A DNA stretch of 64,000 nt from Labia minor (lineage: Eukaryota > Arthropoda > Insecta > Dermaptera > Spongiphoridae). The position numbers and the translations under genes were made by a program. Where the stretch lies: positions 42,807,851 through 42,871,850 of the forward strand of contig OY720350.1 in assembly GCA_963082975.1 (NCBI GenBank), written 5' to 3'. The notes below the pieces were generated by a model that saw only the letters and a program-made list of their open reading frames with translations, was not told where the DNA came from and ran no database searches. This document shows, piece by piece, positions 47,196 through 56,807 of this stretch (its first letter is position 1; every line of letters begins with the position of its first letter).

Positions 47196-48122
47196 TTTGA
47201 AATATAATTATTTTTTTTTTTATGTTCTCTTAATTTGTTTATTAAATATTTTATAAAATGTTGTTAATTTTTAAAATTTAAAAAATTGATAGTATTTACT
47301 TTTTCTTCGATTAATTATCCTAGTATTTTTTTTAAATAATAGTATAATCTAAATAACTTAATTTATTTCTCTTATTATATTTTCTTTTGAAATATAATTC
47401 TTTTTTTTTATGTTCTCTTAATTTGTTTATTAAATATTTTATAAAATGTTGTTAATTTTTAACACACTTTACTTAACTCACAGTGTCAGGTTGACAGTAT
47501 GTTGTTTGTCCGCGGAATTTTATAATATTTCAACAACTTCCCGTCATTCAATCAACTTGAAATTTTGCATACACGCTTGCTCCTGCTAATAATACACGAA
47601 TCAATTGAAAAATCCACTGAATTATTTATCTGTTAGTGGTAATTATTTAACTAAACTTTAATATGCGGAATATGGAATAGTTCACTATTTCAATCATAGA
47701 TGGCGATAGCAGTTCTACAGACGCTGAACACACTTTACTTAACTCACAGTGTCAGGTTGTCAAAAAAAAAATTTCATAAATAATGTCAAACTATTCTGTG
47801 GTTATAAAAAAATGTTACACATGTGTTATTAATAAGAAATATTTAAAATAACGACTACATGTATTTCTTCTAAAAAGTAAAAAATAAAATCACTGTAAAG
47901 TGTGTGCGCTCAAATTATAATAACACCGTAAAACATTTGCTTCCACTATTGGAGTAAAGTGTAAGTAAAGTGTTTTTTTTAAAAAGATTTCGTTTTACTT
48001 AAATTTTTAAAATTAAAAAAATTGATAGTATTTACTTTTTCTTCGATTAATTATCCTAGTATTTTTTTTAAATAATACTATAATCTAAATAACTTAATTT
48101 ATTTCTTTTATTATATTTTCTT
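47196..48122. repeat. Tandem duplication (~190 bp unit), second unit split by an insertion
   Basis: Unit 1 (47196-47386) begins TTTGAAATATAATT and includes TATGTTCTCTTAATTTGTTT, ATTGATAGTATTTACTTTTT and TAATTATCCTAGTATTTTTT. Unit 2 repeats this at 47387-47462 and resumes at 48001-48122. The interruption is 538 bp. Unit 1 therefore preserves the uninterrupted target, which is useful for defining the insertion exactly. Confidence 0.85.
47463..48000. mobile_element. Unclassified 538-bp insertion, possibly nested
   Basis: Lies inside the second unit of a tandem duplication. AATTTTTAA occurs on both sides (47454-47462 and 48002-48010) while the empty unit has it once, consistent with a 9-bp (or TTAA) target duplication. 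The block AACACACTTTACTTAACTCA occurs twice in direct orientation (47461 and 47728), and its approximate inverse (GTAAGTAAAGTGTT) near 47960. Two direct copies suggest tandem or nested insertion. No coding region. Confidence 0.65.
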
Positions 48123-48440
48123 TATTACTAGTTGTTATTGTTATAAATACAAGTATCTATTTACTTAGAAATGTACAAGTTTAATTTATTAAAATAAATC
48201 AAATAACTCTTTTCTTCTTTTTAATAAGTATTTTGAATTATTCAATTTGAATTTGAATGTAAGAAATTAAAAAAAAATGAAATCAATAATTACATTTGTA
48301 TTTGTTTTGATTTTGAAGATTTTTCTTTTTTTTTTTTTCTTTCATAAAAATCATTCTCAGTAACAGACAAAATATCAATATCCAAATTGAAATTTAATTC
48401 AAGGTAAAATTATTTATTCCATGTTTTTTCCAATATCTAT

Positions 48441-48474
<34 letters not shown>

Positions 48475-49889
48475 TTGATTTTTCTTTATTAATACAAACA
48501 AAATGAAAACAATATTTTACTCTAACAAGCGAATATTGTCACTTTTTTCCTATCTTATACTTTCTAATGTAATTGTCTTTTAACAAAATGTATTTTTATA
48601 CAATATAAAAGGTTGTAGGAGGAAAATAAATATCAAAAAAAGCAAAAAAGCAAAAAAGCAAAAAAAAAAAAAAATCTAGTAACAAAGCAACTAGCATATA
48701 TATTATATATATATATATATATATCTTTTGGGTGATATCAGAATCAATTCTTGCTCCTTCTCAAATAACATTCTATTTTGAGTTAGAATTTACTGGAACT
48801 ATGATAAGGCGTAGAAAAAGCTACTGAATATTTGTGAAAATAAAACCTCAAGGTAAGTTCTTTTCTAAAGCTGCAAAACGAATAAATACATAGAATTCAA
48901 GTTCAGATATCATATATATATAATTGGAAAGGGTTATCCAAACATATTTCAAGAACCGTATCGTATTGTGGAGAAATCTAGATTTATAAATATATATATA
49001 TATATATATATAACGAAATAGTTTTCATTTTTTATAGATAATAATATATATTAATAAATAAATAATTTTTTTTCAAATATTTTTTGTTATTATACTTGTC
49101 TAAAATAACTCTCTTATACGTTATTGTTGTACTTTTATTTATAAAGTTTTTCCTATAATTTGAAATTAATACTGTAAATATAAAAATTTACTGCACCTGC
49201 TTTTTTCTATGGAATCATAAATTTAATTATGAAAAATCACTTGAATTCACACTCTTTTCTAATATATTCAGTATTTATCTATCCATTTTATTAATATATA
49301 AAAACATTCTTAATTATACTACACCAATATTAGATGGTATATAGATAAATATTAAAATAACAATTAATAAAATTTAAATATTCTTGTTTACTTAAGCAAA
49401 TCCATTTAACCGATGTGTTAATTTACTATTATATATATATATCTATATCTATAATTAAGTAAAATTATTTCATAAATATCCATATACTAGAATACTTACT
49501 AATTTAATGAAAAAATAATAAAATAAAGACTAACAACTGCATTTTCTATTGAATATAAATATTGCGTTAGTTTTAGAACACCCTATATCAAATACTATGG
49601 AATGGAATAATTCGTTAAATTTGTTCTTATATAAATATATAAATGCGCTTAAATAAATATAAATTTTTGAATTCTTCTATATAAACAATAATAATCTTCT
49701 TAATTTTATCTTTTATTAGTAAAAAATAGATGGTATTAGTGAATTAGTAAAATTTTATAGATAAAGTGTTAATTCGAATATTGTGTTTATCTATCTTTCA
49801 TATTTCAATTTATTTTGTTTCACTGAATGTTCAGACTTCAAGAAGAAGAATTTTTGAAGGTTGAACTCTCTCTCTCTCTTTTTATTAAT
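48123..49889. other. AT-rich intergenic stretch with (TA)n microsatellites
   Basis: Low-complexity AT; (TA)n at about 48445-48470, 48697-48724 and 48989-49011, and an A-rich AAAAAGC repeat at 48637-48664. No supportable gene. Confidence 0.6.
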
Positions 49890-50228
49890 AATAAGTTGAC
49901 CTGTGGCCAGGTTCGAACCGATCGACGGTTTGAAGTAAATTAATTTCCAGCTACAGAAACAATTTCAAATAATTTTAATATATCTATTAATGTAATCAAA
50001 AACAGATATGGATAGAACATAAATATTTTTAATTTTATTTTATTTATAATATATATGTAAGACCAGGCTGGGATGTCATGAATGGCTGGATGACGTCATA
50101 TAATTTTAAATTAAGAAAAAACTAATAAAGATGATTTTTCTCGAGGATGAAACCAATATAATGTAAAATATCTCCTTATGTGAAATTTGGTGTGAAAACA
50201 ATACCTCCCTTACTATCGTCGGTCGGTA
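49890..50228 (-). mobile_element. HINE-B copy B7, short form (339 bp)
   Basis: Minus-strand short form: ACCGACCGACGATAG near 50228, no (GTCC)n core, and 3' end GTCGATCGGTTCGAACCTGG-CCACAGGTC then AACTTATT at 49890. Confidence 0.9.
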
Positions 50229-50618
50229 AAAAATGAAAAAAAGAATATTTATATATTTATTATCGTATATTTTACATTTAATTTTCTAAAATAACATCTT
50301 TGAATTAAATAATATTGATGTAGAAATTTTACTTATTAAATTTTAATAAACTTTAGGAATAAGTATCAGGTTAATAATTAAATCACTTACTGTTTCTTAA
50401 ATGAAAGTAAAATGATGACCTGAATTAATATTTTAATAATACTTTGAAAATTATTATTGTAAGATAAATAAAATCATTCCCTTGGATATTATAAATCATA
50501 CATAATCTAAAACACAAACATTTAAATTAAAAAAATAAATATCTGATTTTAAAACTTATATACAAAGGAATATCATGATTTTCAAATATTATTTTAAAAT
50601 GATGAAATTGAGATAACC

Positions 50619-50649
<31 letters not shown>

Positions 50650-51564
50650 AGTAATTGACTTGAATATCAAATAGAATGATATTCATCTCATATTCATTGA
50701 AGTATCCATTTATTTTTTAAATTTATTTATTATTTTTAAGTTGTTTAACAGGTGGACGAGATGAATAATTGAATTGCAAAGCTCATCCCTTTGGTAGGAA
50801 CAAAAGAGGCAGGCATTCGGGTTTTAGTTGAGTCGTTCATTAATATTTTATTGCCACGAACGGAAGAAAACACAAAACAACGAACAACCAAAAACGCACC
50901 CCCCCACCTCTTCTCTCACTACCCGCATGCCGAACTATCCTTGGTTCTAACCTCATCCCGAAACTCCACCCACTCCTCATCCCTGTATTCCATACACAGA
51001 ATGGCCATTCGAACATTTATTTGCTAGTTACAGTTAAATGCTATTTCCCAAATAAAATTTATTAACCTGTAAAATTTAATGGTTTCTATTTTGAAAAGAG
51101 AACAACATCAGTTAGTTAATTGATTATAAAATACAATACAAATTAAATCCGGTTTAGTGTTAATTTCAAATATTTATTATTCGATATAATTAAGCAGAAA
51201 AATTAAAAAAAAATATATAATTAAGTATTAGGAAAATTTATAATTGTCAATATCACACAAAAGAGAGATTAACAATATAATTATAATTTATTAAAATAGT
51301 TTATGGATAAAATATATAAGAAAATTGGTAGTCGGTGTATATTTCATGAAAATTGAATTTTTTAACATATATTTATATTAATAATCAGATAAATAGATTT
51401 TTTAGTAGTGATTTATAAATATGAATATATTTATATGATAATGATAATTTAACAAAAGTAAATAATCAAATAATGGGCTCATCTCAATAAATAGAAAAAA
51501 AAAAATTATCATTCATTAATCTAATAGAAATGAAATTAAATAATTATTAAAACCTTATCTTTTT
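50229..51564. other. AT-rich intergenic, GC-elevated island at 50750-51030
   Basis: The island holds a 78-codon plus-strand frame (50791-51027) with no recognised domain. A poly-T tract of about 22 nt lies at 50627. The remainder is low-complexity AT. Confidence 0.35.
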
Positions 51565-52178
51565 ACTATCTCGTAAGATAGTATTGCGATCACGAAAATT
51601 TTCGATGTTGAGATTTTGATGTTTTTATACGTTTTGAAGGTTCCTGAATCATTTTCACTAAGGTTGAGAAAAATGTCTGTGTGTGTATGTGTATGTATGT
51701 GTGTGTGTGTGTGTTGTGTGTATGTAACCAAGATTACGCAAAAACGGTTTGAGCTAGAATGATGAAATTTGGTACTTGAGCATTATTCAAAATTCGTAGT
51801 TTTCTATCAACTTTTGAAAAATGTAGCTCAACCGGAAGAGGGTCATTACTTACAACGTTTTGATTTTTTTTCTTCTAAAGTGACCGTAAAAATAAAGATA
51901 TATTTTTGATAATTTTTCACATGATCAATAATTGTATAAAACTGCTATATATAGAATTTCAACTTGATTGATTCGCTGAAATTTCCAGAATTAATTTTTT
52001 AACACTGCAAATCTCACGCGCCAACACCTGTAATGATGCCATCAACAAAAAGCCAAACATGCGCTGGTTTAATATTTATTATTTATAATTTATAATTGAT
52101 TAAATTTAATTTAAATATAATATATTATGTTATTTAATCCAATTCAAATGGCGAGATAGTCGAGTGGAGACACTCCAG
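51565..52178 (+). mobile_element. HINE-A copy A8 (614 bp)
   Basis: Complete plus-strand copy: ACTATCTCGTAAGATAGT start, GTGTGTAT-type tract at about 51676-51720, GATGAAATTTGGTAC core, GGCGAGATAGT (extending the subterminal match to 11 bp), hairpin GAGTG-GAGA-CACTC ending CAG. Followed 54 bp later by a same-strand HINE-B. Confidence 0.93.
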
Positions 52179-52232
52179 CTAATTTTTAAATAATATTGTA
52201 TAACCTTTTTGAAAGTGTGTATGTAAATTTTT

Positions 52233-52863
52233 ACCGACCGACGATAGTAAGGGAGGTATTGTTTTCACACCAAATTTCACATGTGGAGATTTTTACATAT
52301 CTCCACGAATCATGCATTTTCTAAACAGAAAAAAGTATTTTTAGCATGATGTCTGTCCGTCCGTCTGTCCGTCTGTCCGTCCGTATAGATGTGTACAGCC
52401 TGAACGGCTCAACCGATTTTGATGAAATTTGGTATATTTACTTAATGCATCAATGGGATGAATTGATCAACTTTTGGTGTATATCCGGAAACCGGAAGTG
52501 GTAGTATTAGCGATCGACGATAGGAAGGGAAGGGTTATTTTCACACCAAATTTCACATGAGGACATTTTTTTATATATCACCACGAATCATACACTTTGC
52601 ATTGGTTTTATCCTCGGGAAAATCATATTTATTAGTTTTTTCTTGATTTAAAATTATATGACGTCAGCCAGCCATTCATGACGTCACAGCCTGGTCTTAT
52701 ATATTATAAATAAAATAAAATTAAAAATATTTATGTTATATTCATATCTGTTTTTTATTACATTAATAGATATATTAAAATTATTTGAAATTGTTTCTGT
52801 AGCTGAAAATTAATTTACTTCAAACCGTCGGTCGGTTCGGACCTGGACACAGGTCAACTTATT
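52233..52863 (+). mobile_element. HINE-B copy B8, long form (631 bp)
   Basis: Complete: ACCGACCGACGATAG start, GTCC/GTCT tract at about 52352-52383, GATGAAATTTGGTATATT core, internal 5'-like repeat CGATCGACGATAGGAAGG at about 52511, CGTCGGTCGGT and 3' hairpin, CAACTTATT end. Confidence 0.92.
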
Positions 52864-53454
52864 TTTATTTCAAACAGTATATTCATTTTTTGTTTTCTTC
52901 TTTAATTTTTTTTTTTAATTTATTCACTAAAATAATTACATTTGATTAATGTAGGTATATTATAATGGAATATTTTCTTAAATATTCATTTTATGATACT
53001 TTGTAATTTTTACGAATAACGTATAATGAAAAGTTAAGAAATATAATGAAAATATCTTTAATATGCTTAACTTACCTTTTTTAACATTTTATTTAATTAT
53101 AATTAAACTGAAAATATAGACATTTTTTAATATTAATTTAAATTAATTGATTTATATTTTTGATCAGTAGTCAATTTGATCTGTATAAATATTTAGAGGT
53201 TAAGTAGTACCCCCCTCCCACTCCAGAATAAATTGCTAGATACTCTACTATTGAGAGTAAAAATTCTTTATTAAGTATTTAAATTTCAAATATTAATATA
53301 ATTTATTGTAATAATATTTTAATTAAATAAACATTTTTTTGTAAATTATCTCAATTTTTTAAAATTGTTAATAATTAATTGATCTACAATATTTTCTATT
53401 TAATTTCCACTTAAAAGGTAATTGCAAATATCAAATGATTGCATGAATAATTAA
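52864..53454. other. AT-rich intergenic stretch
   Basis: Low-complexity AT; a small C-rich spot at 53210. No supportable feature. Confidence 0.6.
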
Positions 53455-53545
53455 ATGAGGTCGTCTGCATAAATTAGTTTCCGTGCAGAACCCTCTGCTT
53501 AAGGTGAAGAGGGTACATTCCGTCACGACAACTGTGACACCTCAT
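53455..53545 (+). ncRNA. Cloverleaf-forming 91-nt structured element (unknown)
   Basis: Four perfect Watson-Crick stems nest in a tRNA-like order. The closing stem is ATGAGGT/ACCTCAT (7 bp). A 2-nt linker follows. Stem TCTGCA/TGCAGA has 6 bp and a 14-nt loop. Stem ACCCTCT/AGAGGGT has 7 bp and an 11-nt loop. A 7-nt linker follows. Stem GTCAC/GTGAC has 5 bp and a 7-nt loop and directly abuts the closing stem. The 7-bp closing stem, 2-nt linker and 5-bp/7-nt last arm equal tRNA geometry. The other two arms are too long, and the T-loop (GACAACT) lacks TTCRA, so it is not a canonical tRNA. GC-elevated in AT-rich flanks. Chance folding cannot be excluded. Confidence 0.35.
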
Positions 53546-53999
53546 AGATCAATTTTTACCAAATTTTACTTCTATACATTTGATCTAAATCATTAATCAA
53601 AAGTAAACAAAAATATAAACAAAATAAAACAAAACAAAAAAAAAAAATAATAAAAACTTTTTCTCTACTTATAGATTGATATTATTGATCAATATTTATT
53701 ATAGCTAATACTTATTAGTAAGTTAATATCGATTAACACTGATTGAAACAAAAAACAAATCAATATTAGAATTGAAGAAATTTTGTTTCGATTTTTTTAT
53801 TATTATTATTATTTTTTTTTTGTTTATTAAATTAATAATAATTTACTTTTTTAATTTGTTTTATTTTAAATTATATAATATTTTTAGTTATCAATCTACA
53901 ATGGACTCCCGCCATCCTCTCTTGTTTTCTATCCAATTTTGAATTGATAATCATAGGATTGTACGATTAAATTTAATCAAATGCTTGGTTATTATCTCG
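53546..53999. other. AT-rich intergenic stretch
   Basis: Low-complexity AT with A-rich and T-rich runs. Nothing supportable. Confidence 0.6.
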
Positions 54000-54380
54000 G
54001 TTTAGTTGGTTAGCCAAGTGTAAGCTTGTTGTCGAATGGGTTACAGCATTTAGGGACAAGTGGGACAAGGTGGTAGACACGCAGCGGCAAGATTGGGACG
54101 TCACTGGGTCGACATATGTCCACCCCTATTCGCTCCCCATCCCCCCACTTTGGCTGACGGCCTCTAATCTTCTCTAGCAAACGCAGCCCTCCATTATACA
54201 ACGCAATGTACCCCAATGAGCTTTTCCTATCTGCCAGATAGATTCACAAATTCATCGTTTACAACATCCCGTTGCCTGCCATCTCACTCATCCCCCACAC
54301 AAACATCCCAAACGATCAGGAAGTTGGCATCATGCAACTGTTTTGAAAGATTTATTGGCCGAAAAAACACAACCTAATTT
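54000..54380. other. GC-elevated island
   Basis: About 380 bp of balanced base composition with a 68-codon minus-strand frame (54010-54216) that contains GGLRLLEKIRGRQPKWGD but no recognised domain. Possible exon or regulatory element of an unseen gene. Confidence 0.3.
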
Positions 54381-54591
54381 CATCCAAGGAAAAAAAATTG
54401 GATTTATTCTGTAAAATCTAAAAAAAAAATAAATAAAATTATTCGAAAATTTATAATTTATATTTAATTATAATTTCGTATGAATATTTATTTATTTATT
54501 TATTTTGAATTCTCCCCTTCTCTTTCAGATATTTGTATAACCCTCTTACGGTACTGGAAATATATTGAATACAATCATCCATATCCTGTGG

Positions 54592-54714
54592 TAGGTTTGC
54601 CAACTGGCATTTTTTGGAAAGGACAGTCCTTTTTTAAATACTCTCGACTGCCCTAAGTGTACCTAATTTTTTAAGAGTGTCCTTTTTTGGAACTTTATAG
54701 AGTTAGTAACCCTA
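54592..54714. mobile_element. Possible small hAT-like MITE (123 bp)
   Basis: Starts TAGGTTTGCCAACT and ends AGTTAGTAACCCTA, imperfect inverted repeats. The start resembles the TAGGGTGACC-type MITE at 27481. No clear 8-bp duplication was found (TCCTGTGG left, TTGAGGTA right), so the call is tentative. Confidence 0.4.
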
Positions 54715-54887
54715 TTGAGGTATATATGTACATCACTCTACTTTTATATTGTACATAATTGTTTCTAAATTCGTTTACCAATAAACAAACAAACTTGTCA
54801 TTAGCCTTTCCTCACACATTCAAGCCATATGTCCAACCTATCAGTACTTTTTCCATTTTATTACCCTATAGTATATTTGAGTATGTA

Positions 54888-55770
54888 AAGGGTGTTTTTT
54901 TTCGAGGTATAGAATTTTAAGTTGGCATTATTGTTCAAGTTGAGGGCCGATTTAACAGCTGTCAAGTGATTTATTCTCAGTTTGGTTTGGCAATTCATCA
55001 TAAATAGACTCACGCCTGTACAAAGCTTGCAAATAGTGCAATTCGAAAATAATGGTTCTGTCTGGAATACGTATCGTGCACTACGTCCATTTTATCGTCG
55101 ACAAAGTCGTCCATGAGAGCAGTTAATTCGATTAACCATGGAACGTTTTCGCACCACGTTTACTCTTATTGATAACTCATATCCCCAGAGGCGCCGTACG
55201 GTACGTACAGAAGAAGCTATTGCTACTGTAGAGCGTAGCATTGAGGAAAACCCGAATGAGTCCATGAGTCGGTTTAGAGCCATGATTACTAACTTTTTCA
55301 TTCCTGAATTGAACAACCATAATGTCCAGGAGCTGTGGTTCCAACAAGACGTCGCAACATATCACACAGCTCGTGCCACAATCGATTTATTGAAAGACAC
55401 GTTTGGTGAGCGCCTAATTTCACGTTTTGGACCTGTGGATTGGCCTCCAAGATCTTGTGATTTAACACCGCTAGACTACTTTCTGTGGGGCTATATAAAG
55501 TCATTGGTCTATGCGGATAAGCTACAAACGTTTGACCATTTGGAAGACAACATTCGCCGTGTTATTGGCGATATACGGCCACAAATGTTGGAAAAAGTTA
55601 TCGAAAATTGGACGTCAAGATTGAACTACATCCGAGCCAGCCGTGGCGGTCATATATAAAATGGAATGCCACAAGATTATGTTTCGTATAAATAAAATTC
55701 ATGTCAATCGAATAATCCATCGTTGTTTTATTGCAAATTAAAGTTCTATACCTCTAAAAGAAACACCCTT
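54888..55770 (+). mobile_element. Rosa-like mariner derivative (883 bp, D41D spacing)
   Basis: Terminal inverted repeats of about 30 bp (AAGGGTGTTTTTTTTCGAGG on the left, with CTCTAAAAGAAACACCCTT on the right) are flanked by TA at 54886-54887 and 55771-55772. About 400 bp are missing from the middle compared with a full mariner. The good TIRs and long frame suggest a fairly recent insertion. Confidence 0.93.
55012..55659 (+). pseudogene. Rosa-like mariner transposase, catalytic middle deleted in frame
   Basis: A frame is recognisable from about 55012 (TPVQSLQIVQFENNGSVWNT, the HTH start) to TAA at 55659. One TGA at 55114-55116 interrupts it; from ATG 55138 it is open for 173 codons. Domains: N-terminal HTH ending RRTVRTEEAIATVERSIEEN, then an abrupt join near residues 42-45 of the 173 to RFRAMITNFFIPELNN. 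The C-terminal catalytic part follows: LWFQQDVATYHT (second Asp) and WPPRSCDLTPLDYFLWGY (third Asp). 41 residues lie between these Asp, the rosa (DD41D) spacing. The first catalytic Asp lies in the deleted part, so it should be inactive, though a truncated DNA-binding or inhibitory product is conceivable. The ending GASRGGHI-type tail matches the 42.7-kb fragment. Confidence 0.9.
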
Positions 55771-55772
55771 TA

Positions 55773-56159
55773 CCTATAGATCATTTGTATAATTCGTTGT
55801 ACACTTAACTATTTCCCTATGAACTTATTATCAATTCATAAAATTTGTAATCTTAATAATATAATAATCTTTTCTTGTATCCAAATTCATGAATCGCGCC
55901 TTACTCTCAAATAATATACAAATACATAACTAGGTAAATACAATAAAAATGTATTCTCCTCTATATAATAGGTATTTTAGTAAAAAATATACGATTAGAG
56001 AATTGAGGTGTTTTTATTTCCTCTGTTCATTTTTTTCGTCGATTTTTTCTTATCTTTGTTAAATCGATGATTCTTAACTTAATGGTTGATCCTCTTACTC
56101 ACATAATTAGAAGGATGTAGATGAACCATTAAGATCCCTAATAAGAGCAGTAGTACTCC
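55773..56159. other. AT-rich intergenic stretch
   Basis: Low-complexity AT; nothing supportable. Confidence 0.55.
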
Positions 56160-56340
56160 TCTTTGATTGGCAAAACCCTTGGTAAAGAAGAAAGAAAAAG
56201 AGAGTGAAAGTGTGTATGGACAAGAGAAGGAGAGAGAGAGGGGGGGGGGGGTGTTCTCAGCCAATCAGCCGGGATTAAAACAAATTGGACGACGGGTTTC
56301 TTCTCGTAATCCACTCTAAGTATATAATAGATAGGAAAAA
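56160..56340. promoter_or_regulatory. Possible promoter: GAGA tract, two CCAAT boxes, TATA-like site
   Basis: In about 180 bp lie GATTGGC (inverted CCAAT, 56164), a GAGAGAGAGAG tract at 56230 next to a G10 run, CAGCCAATCAGCC at about 56260, GGGATTAAAAC at 56271 and TATATAATAG at 56321. The order CCAAT then TATA-like about 60 bp later on the plus strand fits a core promoter. No downstream exon was identified; Helitron H2 starts 490 bp further on. Confidence 0.25.
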
Positions 56341-56807
56341 GAAAATCGTGGTTTGTTTTCACTTAAATAATTTACTTTAGTTTTTGAAACACCTTCTATT
56401 TCCTTAATTGAGTCTATTCATCATTTCATTAAATAAGAAATAAAGTATCATAGATGGTATGCAGGTACTATATCAAATAAGCAAAATTTTAATAAGATGA
56501 TATTTTAATAAATTCAACCTTTTTTAATCTATATTTATTTCCAAGAGTTTTTTAAAATGATTTTGTGTCTCTCTTTACACGGTACAAAGATTCGTTTTTA
56601 TATGGTTTCAAAAATTAATGCATTTTCTTTATTAACACTCATTTTTTTAAACATGGATTTGCTTTTATATCCTTAAATTTTTAAACCAATCTCTTTATTA
56701 ATAGCATGTTTGAAAAATTATTCTCCCATGTCTTTATGACAAAACATAATCATAATTATAATTATTAGTAATATTGGAATGAATTTATTAAGATATGAAT
56801 AATCTAA
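56341..56807. other. AT-rich intergenic stretch
   Basis: Low-complexity AT; nothing supportable. Confidence 0.55.

Noticed and set aside
55177-55504. Minus-strand ORFs opposite the rosa-like transposase
   Set aside because: Shadows of the plus-strand transposase remnant.
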